In this document: positions 42,157 to 51,318 of the stretch, one piece after another
Numbering within the stretch: position 1 is the stretch's first letter
How the letters are laid out: each line of letters starts with the position of its first letter
DNA from: Mesorhizobium sp. 131-2-1
GTDB taxonomy: Bacteria > Pseudomonadota > Alphaproteobacteria > Rhizobiales > Rhizobiaceae
Reading direction: 5' to 3'
Assembly: GCF_016756535.1 (NCBI RefSeq)
Contig: NZ_AP023247.1
Span: 2,108,501-2,172,500 of the forward strand
DNA: 64,000 bases
Position numbers and translations under genes: made by a program
Notes under the pieces: generated by a model
What the model saw: the letters and a program-made list of their open reading frames with translations, nothing else
Database searches by the model: none
Told to the model about the DNA's origin: nothing

Positions 42157-43317
42157 TTGGTTCAGTCGATCCTGTTTTTCGCCCTCGGCTTTCTTTGCGC
42201 CGGCTTCCTGGCACTGCTGGTCGCCCCGGCCATCTGGCGCCGGGCGGTGGCGCTGACGCGTCGGCGGCTCGAGGCTTCGATGCCGCTGACCCTGGCCGAA
42301 ATCCAGGCAGACAAGGATCAGGTCAGGGCCGAGTTCGCGATGTCGACGCGACGGCTGGAGATGACGGTCAAGGCCCTCCAGGAGAAAGTCGCCGAGCAGT
42401 TGGTCGAGATCGGCCGCGGCCGCGAGGCGCTCAAGGGGCTGGCGGTCGAGCGAAAGGACAAGAACCAGGCGCTTTCCGACCTCGAGGCGAGGACCGGGGA
42501 GCTACACCAGCGCGAGGAGCAGTTGCACCAACTGTCCGAGAAACTGGCGCAGATGGAACGCATGCTCGAGAAGCGCGCGCTCGAGCTCGAAAAGCTGGAA
42601 CACATGTATGACGACGCCAGCTTCGCCTCCAGCAACCGCCAGATCGAGCTGGTGGCGCGCGAATCCGAGCTGGACAAGCTCGCCAATGACATCGCCGTAT
42701 TGCGCGCCCAGCGCAAGGAGGCGGACAGGCGCAGCCAGGAGACGGCGGCCGAAAGCAAGGCCGCCCGCGAGGCCCTGAAGGCGGAGACGAAGAGAACCGG
42801 CGACCTGGACAAGAAGGTCGAGCGGCTGCTCGCAACGCTTGCCGATCGCGAGGAGAAGCTCGACCGCCGCGAGAAGGAACTGGCGCGGCTTCGCGAGCGG
42901 GCGAAGGGCGAGGCCGCAGCGCCAGTTGCCGTCGCGTTGACGGTCGACGCTAGCGGCAACGACATCGACAAGGCGATCGCCAGGCTCGACGGTGACCGCG
43001 AGCGGCTGGAGGCGCGGCTGATGACGCTGGCACGCGAGAACAAGCGCCTCAAGATCGACCTTGCCGCCCGCGAAGCATCGAAGTCCGGTGCGGGCAATGA
43101 TGCACGCAACGCAAGCGCTGCCTTGCGCGACCAGATGAACGAACTGGCGGCCGAGGTCGTCAGCCTGACGATGAAGCTGGATGGACCGGATTCGCCGATC
43201 GCCAAGGCGCTCGCCGCTCCGCCGCGCGAAGGCCGGCCGGCGAATGGGGAAAGCGTCACCAGCCTTGCCGATCGCGTGCGGGCGCTGCAAAAGGCGCATT
43301 CGCCGAACGGAAACTAG
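42157..43317 (+). CDS. Membrane-anchored coiled-coil protein of unknown function
   Basis: A 386-residue protein. One N-terminal TM helix (LFFALGFLCAGFLALLVAPA) is followed by a very long coiled coil (residues ~60-330) rich in Glu, Lys, Arg and Ala, as in LEKRALELEKLEHMYDDASF, and a short flexible tail. The topology suggests a large cytoplasmic rod tethered to the inner membrane. It starts with TTG and a weak ribosome binding site. Homologues occur in rhizobia as hypothetical proteins, as far as I know. A structural or scaffold role near the envelope is inference. Confidence 0.8.
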   Translation: MVQSILFFALGFLCAGFLALLVAPAIWRRAVALTRRRLEASMPLTLAEIQADKDQVRAEFAMSTRRLEMTVKALQEKVAEQLVEIGRGREALKGLAVERKDKNQALSDLEARTGELHQREEQLHQLSEKLAQMERMLEKRALELEKLEHMYDDASFASSNRQIELVARESELDKLANDIAVLRAQRKEADRRSQETAAESKAAREALKAETKRTGDLDKKVERLLATLADREEKLDRREKELARLRERAKGEAAAPVAVALTVDASGNDIDKAIARLDGDRERLEARLMTLARENKRLKIDLAAREASKSGAGNDARNASAALRDQMNELAAEVVSLTMKLDGPDSPIAKALAAPPREGRPANGESVTSLADRVRALQKAHSPNGN

Positions 43318-43371
43318 AGCGCGCCGGCACCCTGCTTGCACCTATGGCCGGGCATCACCACGTTTGGTGCC

Positions 43372-43659
43372 ATGGTCCTCTACGCCGTCCTCGCAATTTG
43401 CCTGCTGGCTGCCTGGCACTTCCATCCGGTGCTTTTTGCGCTGTTGGATGCCGCGACGTCGCTGTGGAGCGCCACGGAAATAGCTGGCGACGCGCGATCG
43501 AAGGCCACCGGTGCTCCGGTGCCGCTGGCCGACGATATGGAGGCCTTCAGGATGGACGTCGCGCCGAGTGAGACCGGCACGACGCGCTTTGTCGGGAAAC
43601 CAGTTCAACCTTCGATCAGGCTCACCCCTGCAGGCGAGACGCATCAGCGCGAGAAATGA
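43372..43659 (+). CDS. Small membrane protein, hypothetical
   Basis: A 95-residue frame starting MVLYAVLAICLLAAWHFHPV, one TM segment and a polar tail. A TTG at 43336 would add 12 residues. It lies 54 bases after the coiled-coil gene and overlaps the convergent RNA methyltransferase by 16 bases at the 3' end. No family is recognised and no strong ribosome binding site is seen. Confidence 0.4.
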   Translation: MVLYAVLAICLLAAWHFHPVLFALLDAATSLWSATEIAGDARSKATGAPVPLADDMEAFRMDVAPSETGTTRFVGKPVQPSIRLTPAGETHQREK

Positions 43660-44438
43660 TGCAGCGCGATGGCCGAGGCGGCGGCGACGTTGAGGCTGTC
43701 GAAGCCTTGCGCCATGGCGATCCGCACGGTGCGCAGGCGGGAGAGCAGGCCTGCGGGCAGGCCCTCGCCTTCGGTACCGAGATAGAGCGCCAGCCGGGCG
43801 GTCCTCGGCGCATCGCGAATATCGGTCTCGCCGCGTGGCGACAGCGCGAATTGGCCAAAGCCCAGCCGGTCGAGCAGGGCGGTGAAGGTGGCTGTGTCGT
43901 CAAAGGATGCGAAGGGGACTTTCAGCGCCGCGCCGACCGACACGCGAATGGCTTTTCGGTACAGCGGATCGCAGCAGGTGGCGTCCATAAAGACCGCATC
44001 GGCGCCGAAGGCGGCGGCGTTGCGGAAGATCGCGCCCATATTGTCATGGTTGGCAATGCCGACCAGAACGACGATCAGCGCGCCGGCGGGCAAGCTGTCG
44101 AGCAAGGCCTCGGCGGACTGCACCTGGCCCCTGCTGCCGATCGCCAGTATGCCGCGATGCATGTGGAACCCGGCGATCCTGTCGATGATCTCGCCGGTGG
44201 CGACATAGACCGGAAGGTCGGCCGGGGCCTTGCGCAAGGTGCTGTCGAGACCGGCCAGCCGGTTTTCGAGGACCAGCACCGATTCGGCACCGAAGCGGCC
44301 GGCCGAGAAAAGCAGGTCGAGCACCACCTTGCCTTCGGCGACGAAACGGCCGTGACGGCCAACGAGATCGCGCTCGCGGATATCGAGATAGGCGGCGACA
44401 CGCGGGTCGCCCGGATCGTCGATGCGGATAAGGTCCAT
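43644..44438 (-). CDS. TrmH/SpoU-family RNA 2'-O-methyltransferase
   Basis: A 264-residue SPOUT methyltransferase. Family motifs occur in order: LVGIANHDNMGAIFRNAAAF (N-x7-RN with N and R for catalysis), LYLGTEGEGLP and MAQGFDSLNVAAASAIALH, which form the knot that binds S-adenosylmethionine. The N-terminal ~100 residues are an L30e-like substrate domain (RFVAEGKVVLDLL). It methylates a ribose in rRNA or tRNA; the target is not clear from sequence. Confidence 0.92.
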   Translation of the reverse strand: MDLIRIDDPGDPRVAAYLDIRERDLVGRHGRFVAEGKVVLDLLFSAGRFGAESVLVLENRLAGLDSTLRKAPADLPVYVATGEIIDRIAGFHMHRGILAIGSRGQVQSAEALLDSLPAGALIVVLVGIANHDNMGAIFRNAAAFGADAVFMDATCCDPLYRKAIRVSVGAALKVPFASFDDTATFTALLDRLGFGQFALSPRGETDIRDAPRTARLALYLGTEGEGLPAGLLSRLRTVRIAMAQGFDSLNVAAASAIALHHFSR

Positions 44439-44550
44439 GCGCTGCCCAGCCGATGATCAAATTGCCAGCGCGCAGCTCGTGCGTCCGTACGGACCCACAA
44501 GCTGCGCCCTGGGGATAGTCAGCGAGGTAAGGGGCGATCGGGCCTGCCGG

Positions 44551-44889
44551 TCAAGCCCCGGCGCGCCGCAGGCGATGGGCCATCTGGGACAGATCGCCGT
44601 CGCCGAAGATACCATCCAGCATGCGAAGCAGCTCGCGCGCGGCTTCGGACTTGCAGGAATAGTAGATCATCTGCCGGTCGCGGCGGGTCTCGACAAGGTC
44701 AAGTCCCCGCAGCTTCGCCAGATGCTGAGACAGGGCGGACTGGCTCAGCTGGACCCTTTCGGCGATGGCGCCGACCGACATTTCACCGTCGACCAGATAG
44801 CTCATGATCAACAGCCGTTTCTCGTTGCCCATGAGCGTCAGAAACGTGGCTGCCGATTCGGCGTTTGCGATTAGCTTGCTCGAGATCAT
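44551..44889 (-). CDS. ArsR-family transcriptional regulator
   Basis: A 112-residue winged-helix ArsR protein with the recognition region MSVGAIAERVQLSQSALSQHLAKLR and wing TRRDRQMIYYSC. It lacks the typical C-x-C metal site in the recognition helix (one Cys only, Cys79), so it is close to the non-metal or sulfide/redox-sensing group such as BigR-like proteins. It has no linked target gene in the window. ATG preceded by GGGGCATCG. Confidence 0.9.
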   Translation of the reverse strand: MISSKLIANAESAATFLTLMGNEKRLLIMSYLVDGEMSVGAIAERVQLSQSALSQHLAKLRGLDLVETRRDRQMIYYSCKSEAARELLRMLDGIFGDGDLSQMAHRLRRAGA

Positions 44890-45048
44890 CGATGCCCCAT
44901 GTTTTTCAGCTCATCCAGACGCTATGGGGGCAATAGCGCCTGATTCCAAGAGTTCACGTATGGATGCGCGCTGCTGAATCAGCGCCACACCAAAGGGTAG
45001 AACATTTCTTCCAAATCTCAAGACTTGCTTTTGATTCAAGTCGATTAA

Positions 45049-45825
45049 CTACCGTCCTTGTGAATAGCCGGCTGCGCGACCGGTCCTTGCCATGTCGACA
45101 AGGACCGGCCGCAACTCACGCGCGGCCTGCAGTGGCTCAGGAAAGAAGACCCGGCACACCGCATCTCCAGCCGCGAGATCCATGCCCTCGACGTCGAATC
45201 CGGTGGCAATCCAGCCGTCACCTTCGGCTTTTGCGAAGTGGCGCGCATAGACGGCGATCGCGTCGAGATGGTCGGCATTCATGTGGTCGAGTGCCGATTG
45301 CTCGCCATCGGCCAGTTCCTCGACAACCGGTCCGGCGATGATGAGGTCGGCACGGTCGAGCAGATAGGCCTTGCCGAAGCCGCCATTAAGGCTGGCGCGC
45401 TCGGGTTCGAGACGGAAAATCGAGAAGTCGCCGAGCCCGACGTAAAGTTTCGCCTTGGGGTTGCGATTGAGATAACGCCGCTCGGCGCGCGTATGTTCGG
45501 CCGAACCGCGCTCCAGCCGCCGTGCCCTGCAGATCAGCGTCAAACGCGGATGCGCCAGCGGATCGCCCTTGCCGGGTTCGCCGACGAGCAGCGAGCAGCG
45601 CGGGTCTGCAAGGATCGCGCCGGTGTGCGCCGACAGCATCGAGACCAGGATCAGCGGCGCGCCGTCACTGTCGGTGGCGACGCCGACCCGGCTCGCCAGC
45701 GGCGCTCCGGTCTCACGGTCGATCACCGCAAGGGCGCCGAAACGGGCGCTGCGGATCAGCGTCCCGGCCAGCCTGACCGCCTCGGCGTCGGTCTCGCGGA
45801 TGACGTCTTGTTTCCGATTGACCAA
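45049..45825 (-). CDS. HugZ-family heme-utilisation protein (split beta-barrel)
   Basis: A 258-residue protein. The N-terminal pyridoxamine-phosphate-oxidase-like split barrel (LIRSARFGALAVIDRETGAP; PLILVSMLSAHTGAI) is followed by a DUF2470 domain with DHMNADHLDAIAVYARHF. This is the HugZ/HutZ layout; characterised members bind and degrade heme. Start is TTG at 45825 with GGGGAG 7 bases before it. Monocistronic on the minus strand. Flavin- rather than heme-binding cannot be excluded. Confidence 0.87.
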   Translation of the reverse strand: MVNRKQDVIRETDAEAVRLAGTLIRSARFGALAVIDRETGAPLASRVGVATDSDGAPLILVSMLSAHTGAILADPRCSLLVGEPGKGDPLAHPRLTLICRARRLERGSAEHTRAERRYLNRNPKAKLYVGLGDFSIFRLEPERASLNGGFGKAYLLDRADLIIAGPVVEELADGEQSALDHMNADHLDAIAVYARHFAKAEGDGWIATGFDVEGMDLAAGDAVCRVFFPEPLQAARELRPVLVDMARTGRAAGYSQGR

Positions 45826-45864
45826 AAGCGCTCCCCGTTTAAGCTGATTTTTCTGCTCCGCTTA

Positions 45865-47037
45865 TCATCCGATCACACCGGATTTGACAAGGGCGGCAAT
45901 CTCGCTCTCAGCCATGCCGAAGCGTTTCAGTACGGTCTGCGGCCGGCGATCATGATCGGCCGGCGCGGCGGCGACCGTCGAGGGTGTTTGCGAGAAACGC
46001 GGGGCCGGGGCAGGGCGCTCCAGGGTGCCTGATTTCACAAAGGCGCCGCGGGCGCGATTGCGCGGATGATCCCTCGCCTCCAGCAAGGACAGTACCGGCG
46101 CGACGCAGGCATCGCTCGCGGCGAAAAGCGCCTCCCAGTCGCTACGCGTCTTCTGTTTCATCCGCCCGGCGATCTCGGCGCGCATCGCCGCCCATGTCGT
46201 CCTGTCGTACTGGCCGTGCACGAAGCGCTGGTCGAGCGGCAGCAGCCTGGCGAATTCGGCGAAGAAACGCGGTTCGAGGCAGCCGACCGCGACATGGCGC
46301 GCGTCCGCCGTCTCGTAGGTGTCGTAGAAGGGCGCGCCGGAATCGAGCAGGTTCTCGCCGCGTGCGTCGCTCCACAGGCCGGCCGCCATGAAGGCGTGCA
46401 CCGGCGTCGCAAGCATGGATGCGCCTTCGACCATGGCGGCGTCGATCACCTGGCCTTTGCCGGAACGCGAGCGCTGGAACAGTGCGGCAAGCACGCCGGC
46501 AATCAGCATCATGGCGCCGCCGCCATAGTCGGCGACGAGGTTGAGCGGCGGAACCGGCGGGTTTCCCCGCCTGCCGATGGCGTGCAGCAGGCCGGAATAG
46601 GCAAGGTAGGTGATGTCGTGGCCGGCACGATCCGAAAGCGGCCCGTCCTGGCCGAAGCCGGTCATGCGGCCGTAGATCAGCGCCGGATTGCGCGCCAGCG
46701 CCGTGTTTGGCCCGAGGCCAAGCTGCTCCATGACGCCAGGGCGATAGCCCTCGATCAGCATGTCGGCCTTTTCGGCTAGACCGAGCAGCAGTTCGGTGCC
46801 TTCGCCGCGCTTCAGATCGACACGCAGGATGGAGCGGCCGTGACGGTCGAGATCGTATTCGGCCGGCAGGTTCAGCAAAGCCGGACCGGAGCCGGCGCGC
46901 TCTACGCGCAGGACCTCGGCGCCCATTTCCGACAGCATCAGCCCCGCCAGCGGCACCGGGCCCAGGCCGGCCATCTCGATCACCGTCAGGCCGGCCAGCG
47001 GACCGGTCTTCCCGGCAGCGGGGATGCCGGCGTCCAT
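45865..47037 (-). CDS. CaiB/BaiF CoA-transferase family protein (alpha-methylacyl-CoA racemase-like)
   Basis: A 390-residue family III CoA-transferase-fold protein. The N-terminal GLTVIEMAGLGPVPLAGLML, DLKRGEGTELLLGLAEKADM and YGRMTGFGQDGPLSDRAGHD match the alpha-methylacyl-CoA racemase branch, including the His-Asp active-site region. It would racemise 2-methylacyl-CoA esters or move CoA. It begins 4 bases after the preceding SDR gene stop, so both are one operon for branched or methyl-acyl-CoA breakdown (inference). Confidence 0.88.
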   Translation of the reverse strand: MDAGIPAAGKTGPLAGLTVIEMAGLGPVPLAGLMLSEMGAEVLRVERAGSGPALLNLPAEYDLDRHGRSILRVDLKRGEGTELLLGLAEKADMLIEGYRPGVMEQLGLGPNTALARNPALIYGRMTGFGQDGPLSDRAGHDITYLAYSGLLHAIGRRGNPPVPPLNLVADYGGGAMMLIAGVLAALFQRSRSGKGQVIDAAMVEGASMLATPVHAFMAAGLWSDARGENLLDSGAPFYDTYETADARHVAVGCLEPRFFAEFARLLPLDQRFVHGQYDRTTWAAMRAEIAGRMKQKTRSDWEALFAASDACVAPVLSLLEARDHPRNRARGAFVKSGTLERPAPAPRFSQTPSTVAAAPADHDRRPQTVLKRFGMAESEIAALVKSGVIG

Positions 47038-47041
47038 CGGG

Positions 47042-47803
47042 CTATTTGGGCGCCATGCGGATGGCGCCGTCGAGGCGGATGGTCTCGCCGTTCAGCATCT
47101 GGTTCTCGACGATATGGAGCGCAAGTGCCGCATATTCGGACGGCTCGCCGAGGCGGGATGGGAACGGCACCGCGGCACCAAGCGAATCCTGCACCTCCTG
47201 CGGCATGCCGGCCATCATCGGCGTCCGGAAGATGCCGGGCGCTATGGTGCAGACGCGTATGCCGGAGCGGGCGAGGTCGCGGGCGACCGGCAGCGTCATG
47301 CCGACCACGCCGCCCTTGGAGGCCGAATAGGCGGCCTGGCCGATCTGGCCGTCATAGGCGGCGACCGACGCCGTGTTGACGATGACGCCGCGCTCGCCGC
47401 CTTCCAGCGCATCGAGCTTCGCGGCGCGGTCGGCGACAAGGCGGATCATGTTGAAGGTGCCGATCAGGTTGATCTCGATCACCTTGCGGTACTGGTCGAG
47501 CGGATGTGGGCCGTCTTTGCCGATCGTCTTCACGCCGATGGCGATGCCGGCGCAATTGACGAGGATGCGCGGCTCGCCAAGCTTCTGTGCCACCTCAGCG
47601 ACCGCGACAACGCCGCTGGCGTCGTTGCTGACGTCACACTGGACGGCGATGCCGCCAATATCGGCCGCCACCTTTTGCGCGCGCTCGACGCCGACATCGA
47701 GGACGGCGACGCGAGCGCCCCTGGCGGCAAGGGCGCGAGCCGTCGCTTCGCCGAGGCCGGAGCCGCCGCCGGTGACGATCGAAATCTGGCCATTCGGGTT
47801 CAT
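47042..47803 (-). CDS. SDR, 3-hydroxyacyl-CoA dehydrogenase type-2-like
   Basis: A 253-residue classical SDR with [20 protein letters not shown] in the central strand and catalytic YSASKGG. It resembles HSD17B10-type 3-hydroxy-2-methylbutyryl-CoA dehydrogenases in length and in the [20 protein letters not shown] segment. GGAGG precedes its ATG. First gene of the operon with the racemase-like gene, which supports 2-methyl-branched acyl-CoA oxidation. The palindrome array 47885-48010 lies directly upstream of its start. Confidence 0.88.
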   Translation of the reverse strand: MNPNGQISIVTGGGSGLGEATARALAARGARVAVLDVGVERAQKVAADIGGIAVQCDVSNDASGVVAVAEVAQKLGEPRILVNCAGIAIGVKTIGKDGPHPLDQYRKVIEINLIGTFNMIRLVADRAAKLDALEGGERGVIVNTASVAAYDGQIGQAAYSASKGGVVGMTLPVARDLARSGIRVCTIAPGIFRTPMMAGMPQEVQDSLGAAVPFPSRLGEPSEYAALALHIVENQMLNGETIRLDGAIRMAPK

Positions 47804-47884
47804 GCGGCGTCCTCCACGCTTTTCCCGGTCATGCTACGAAGGACGTCACGACGGCGCAACGGGAGACAGGATTAATCGAGGCTT

Positions 47885-48010
47885 CGATTGATCGGGATCA
47901 ATCGAAAGTTCGATCGAGCGGGATCAATCGTCGCCGATTGACCCTTGGATCAATCGGCATGCGCCGACTGACCGGGATCAATCGGCATGCGCCGATTGAC
48001 CCTTGGATCA
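47885..48010. repeat. Array of five related palindromes upstream of the SDR gene
   Basis: Unit 1 (47885-47904) is CGATTGATC-GG-GATCAATCG, a perfect 9-bp palindrome. Units 2-5 are at 47911-47930, 47935-47956, 47965-47984 and 47993-48010; units 3 and 5 share CGATTGACCCTTGGATCA. Spacers are 4-8 bases, and the last two are both GCATGCGC. The array lies 82-207 bases upstream of the SDR start and runs into the stop codon of the GNAT gene. It may be a multi-site operator, a hairpin set or a simple repeat expansion. Confidence 0.85.
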
Positions 48011-48544
48011 GGCCATTGCCGGAACTTGCTCGGACACACGCGCCTGATCCGCATGGCCGACCTCGCCCACGAATTTGGCCACGGCGCCGGGTGTGATTTC
48101 GTGGTGAAGCAGCCTGTCGAGGTCGACCGGGCGCGGCATGGAAATCTGACCGCGCGGGAACCGCTTGAAGCCGAGCGGGCGATAATAGGGCTCGTCGCCG
48201 ACAAGGATCACCGCCGGTGCTCCGGCCTTGACGGCGGCGTCGAGCGCAATCGCCACGAGCCGGCGGCCGATGCCGAGATTCTTGAAGGCGGGGCGCACGG
48301 CCAGCGGTCCGAGCATCATGGCGCGTCCGGCGCCGGCGGCGACGCGTGTCATGCGCACCGAGGCAATGACGGTATCACCGTCGACGGCGACGAAGGACAT
48401 TGCGCGTTCGTGCCCTCCCGCCTCGCGGATCTTGTAGGCGGCAAGCACGAAACGGCCCGGCCCGAAGGCTTCGTCGTTGATGGCTTCGATTTCGGGATCA
48501 TGCCCCGGGGTTTCCGGCAGGTATTGGACGTCGGCAAGGCTCAT
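48008..48544 (-). CDS. GNAT-family N-acetyltransferase
   Basis: A 178-residue acetyltransferase. The acetyl-CoA loop region reads LAVRPAFKNLGIGRRLVAIA and is preceded by VRMTRVAAGAGRAMMLGPL. It resembles the YhbS-like group of rhizobial GNAT proteins, whose substrates are unknown. The C-terminus overlaps the last unit of the palindromic array. Monocistronic. Confidence 0.87.
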   Translation of the reverse strand: MSLADVQYLPETPGHDPEIEAINDEAFGPGRFVLAAYKIREAGGHERAMSFVAVDGDTVIASVRMTRVAAGAGRAMMLGPLAVRPAFKNLGIGRRLVAIALDAAVKAGAPAVILVGDEPYYRPLGFKRFPRGQISMPRPVDLDRLLHHEITPGAVAKFVGEVGHADQARVSEQVPAMA

Positions 48545-48818
48545 GGTCTTCGCGTTCCGGTATGCGAGGAAAGGTTTGCTGCAAGCGGCAGCGTTCGCCA
48601 GTCAGCGCTTCATCAAGCGCGGGCGCCCTTTCGTCGTCGGTCGAACCGGATCATGGCAAAGTCAAACATGCGGAGTTCCCGCTAGCATCAATTTCCACCC
48701 GCTGCAATCCGCCGTTTTTGTCGACCGTTCCGGTCGAGTGACGGTCTGTTCAGCACATCGCGCCTTCGCGATCGCAACCCCGCGCCTACATTGGCGCCAG
48801 GGCGTGAAGGAGATTTGC

Positions 48819-49808
48819 ATGGGATTGCTTGTCGAAGGCAGGTGGCAGGATCGCTGGTACGACACGGCCGACAATGGCGGCAGGTTCGTGCGGGCCCAGT
48901 CGCAATGGCGTGACTGGATCACGCGCGACGGCGCGCCGGCGGAAGGCCGGGCGCGCGGCTTCAAGGCCGAACCTGGCCGCTACCATCTTTATGTCTCGCT
49001 GGCCTGCCCGTGGGCGCATCGGACACTGATCTTCCGGGTACTGAAGAAGCTGGAAGATGTCATTTCGGTCTCGGTGGTGCATCACTTCATGGGCGCGCAC
49101 GGCTGGACCTTCCTGCCGCAGGAGGGCGCCACCGGCGATACGCTCTACGGCCTCGATTTCCTGCACCAGATCTACAGCAAGGCCGATCCTGCCTATTCGG
49201 GCCGGGTGACGGTGCCGGTGCTGTGGGACAAAAAGGAAGAGACGATCGTCTCCAACGAATCTTCCGAGATCATCCGCATGCTTAATTCGGCCTTCGACGA
49301 ATGGGGCGACAAGAGTCTCGATTTCTATCCCGAGGCGCTGCGCGCGGAGATCGACCGCGTCAACGCGCTGGTCTATCCGGCCATCAACAACGGCGTCTAT
49401 CGCGCCGGCTTCGCCACCACGCAAGTCGCCTACGAGGAGGCGTTCGGTGAATTGTTCGCAGCACTCGATACGCTGGAGGAGCGGCTGTCAGAACAACGCT
49501 ATCTCGTGGGCGACCGTATCACCGAGGCGGACTGGCGGTTGTTCACCACGCTGGTGCGCTTCGACCCGGTCTATGTCGGGCACTTCAAGTGCAATCTGCG
49601 CCGCATTGCCGACTATCCGAACCTGTCGAACTATCTGCGCGACCTTTATCAGGTGCCCGGCGTCTCCGGCACGGCCAACCTGCACCACATCAAAGCGCAC
49701 TATTACGGCAGCCACAAGACGATCAATCCGACGGGCATCGTGCCGGTCGGACCGGAGCTTGACTATGGCGTGCCGCACGACCGCGCGCGGTTCGGGAAAG
49801 CCGCCTAG
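48819..49808 (+). CDS. Glutathionyl-hydroquinone reductase (Xi-class glutathione S-transferase)
   Basis: A 329-residue Xi-class GST (YqjG/ECM4/PcpF type). The catalytic Cys lies in VSLACPWAHRTLIFR, with the family N-terminus GRWQDRWYDTADNGGRFVRA, and the C-terminal helical domain has RYLVGDRITEADWRLFTTLV. It reduces glutathionyl-hydroquinones, returning hydroquinones. The ATG at 48819 is chosen for the GAAGGAGA upstream; a long in-frame extension upstream is non-coding in style. Confidence 0.93.
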   Translation: MGLLVEGRWQDRWYDTADNGGRFVRAQSQWRDWITRDGAPAEGRARGFKAEPGRYHLYVSLACPWAHRTLIFRVLKKLEDVISVSVVHHFMGAHGWTFLPQEGATGDTLYGLDFLHQIYSKADPAYSGRVTVPVLWDKKEETIVSNESSEIIRMLNSAFDEWGDKSLDFYPEALRAEIDRVNALVYPAINNGVYRAGFATTQVAYEEAFGELFAALDTLEERLSEQRYLVGDRITEADWRLFTTLVRFDPVYVGHFKCNLRRIADYPNLSNYLRDLYQVPGVSGTANLHHIKAHYYGSHKTINPTGIVPVGPELDYGVPHDRARFGKAA

Positions 49809-49810
49809 GG

Positions 49811-50284
49811 TTACCAGTAGGGCGAGATATCAGCGCCCGAAAAAACTTCGGCGATGCGCCGCAGCGTTGCCGGCGTCGTCGCTTCCGGCAAGCGGTCGAG
49901 CGGGAAGAAACCGGCTTCGGCGATCTCGTGGTCCGGCAGCTTTGGCGACGCCTGGCTGAAATTCTCGATCAGATAGAAGCCGACATGATCGCGGTTGCTG
50001 GAGCGGCGGTTGAAATGCACCGACTTCAGCACTGGCGGCGCCGCCATGGTGATGTTGCCCTCCTCGGCAAGCTCGCGCGCCAGCGCCTCGACCAGCGTTT
50101 CGGCGACCTCGACGCCGCCGCCCGGCAGCTGCCAGCCGGGCACATAGGTGTGGCGGATCAGGAAGATGCTGTTGGCGGCGCGGTCGTAAACCAGGCCGCG
50201 CGCACCGAGCGTCATCGGCCGCCTGAGCAGGAAAAACAGATGGAACAGCCGTGCCCTGAGGCCCGGCCAGCCGGTCTGACGCAT
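49811..50284 (-). CDS. Nudix hydrolase
   Basis: A 157-residue Nudix protein. The box GGVEVAETLVEALARELAEEG fits G-x5-E-x7-RE-x2-EE, but the last Gly of REUxEExGU is Asn. Metal-binding Glu residues are intact. It would hydrolyse a nucleoside diphosphate linked to another group. The start is uncertain: ATG 50284 (MRQTGWPG) gives the usual domain length; ATG 50344 or TTG 50383 would add 20-33 residues and approach the divergent metallophosphoesterase. It converges on the reductase gene, with only 2 bases between them. Confidence 0.85.
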   Translation of the reverse strand: MRQTGWPGLRARLFHLFFLLRRPMTLGARGLVYDRAANSIFLIRHTYVPGWQLPGGGVEVAETLVEALARELAEEGNITMAAPPVLKSVHFNRRSSNRDHVGFYLIENFSQASPKLPDHEIAEAGFFPLDRLPEATTPATLRRIAEVFSGADISPYW

Positions 50285-50382
50285 GGCCTGTTCGGGATCG
50301 AGTGGTTCCGTCACCGGGAGAACCGCCAGCGGGGGCAAAACCATGAGTGGAAAGCAGGCACGGGCTCGCTTATGAAAGAGCA

Positions 50383-51318
50383 ATGTTCAGGCTCGCGCAT
50401 ATTTCCGATGTCCATCTGGGGCCGCTTCCCGGTGTAACCTATCGCGAACTCGCCTCCAAGCGCGTGGTCGGCTATGTCAACTGGCAGCGCAATCGCCGCC
50501 GCCACATGCACGATGCGGTCATCGACACCATCGTCGCCGATCTCAAGGCTAGCCAACCGGACCACCTCGCGGTCACCGGCGATCTGGTCAATCTGGCGCT
50601 CGACGGCGAGATCGAGATGGCCAGACACTGGCTGGAGACGCTGGGCTCGCCCGATGACGTGTCGGTCGTCCCCGGAAACCACGATGCCTATGTGCCGGGC
50701 GCCTTCGACAAGGCCTGCCGATCATGGGCGGCGTGGATGACCGGCGACGGCGTCAGCGGGCCGGTCGACCGCAACGCCTTTCCCTATCTGCGCGTGCGCG
50801 GCAATGTCGCTCTGATCGGCGTCTCGACGGCGCGCGCCACCGCTCCTTTCATGGCCAACGGCTTTTTCAGGGCAGGCCAGGCGCGACGGCTCGGCAAGAT
50901 ACTGGACGCAACGGCCGGCAGCGGTCTGTTTCGGGTAATCATGATCCACCATCCGCCGGTGCGTGGCGCTGTTTCCCCATACAAGAGGCTGTTCGGCATC
51001 GAGCTCTTCCAGCGGACCGTAAACCGGCATGGCGCCGAGCTTGTCCTGCACGGTCATTCGCATGACCCGACGCTGTTCTTCATCGGCCGGCGCGGCGTCA
51101 GGATCCCGGTCGTCGGCGTCGCCGCGGCGGGGCAAGGGCTTGGCGGCAGGCACCCGGCGGCGCAGTACAATCTCATCGATATCGACGGCGCAAGAGGCGA
51201 CTGGCTGGTCCGTTTGACGCGACGCGGCCTGACCGGCCCTGCGATGCCGCCTTCGGACCTGCAGGTGCTTGAACTGGGGGCCGATGCCGAGGCACCGCGC
51301 CAAATGGTCAGAAGCTGA
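50383..51318 (+). CDS. Calcineurin-like metallophosphoesterase
   Basis: A 311-residue phosphoesterase with the full metal-ligand set: ISDVHLG, AVTGDLVNL, VVPGNHDAY, MIHHPPV and LHGHSHDP. The group includes cyclic-nucleotide and phospholipid phosphodiesterases. The ATG at 50383 starts MFRLAHISDVHLG; upstream in-frame ATG codons lie in the promoter of the divergent Nudix gene. The substrate is not known. Its end overlaps the convergent hypothetical gene by 11 bases. Confidence 0.9.
   Translation: MFRLAHISDVHLGPLPGVTYRELASKRVVGYVNWQRNRRRHMHDAVIDTIVADLKASQPDHLAVTGDLVNLALDGEIEMARHWLETLGSPDDVSVVPGNHDAYVPGAFDKACRSWAAWMTGDGVSGPVDRNAFPYLRVRGNVALIGVSTARATAPFMANGFFRAGQARRLGKILDATAGSGLFRVIMIHHPPVRGAVSPYKRLFGIELFQRTVNRHGAELVLHGHSHDPTLFFIGRRGVRIPVVGVAAAGQGLGGRHPAAQYNLIDIDGARGDWLVRLTRRGLTGPAMPPSDLQVLELGADAEAPRQMVRS

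Noticed and set aside
47885..48010. CRISPR array
   Set aside because: Spacers are only 4-8 bases and two are identical, repeats are imperfect, and no cas gene is present.
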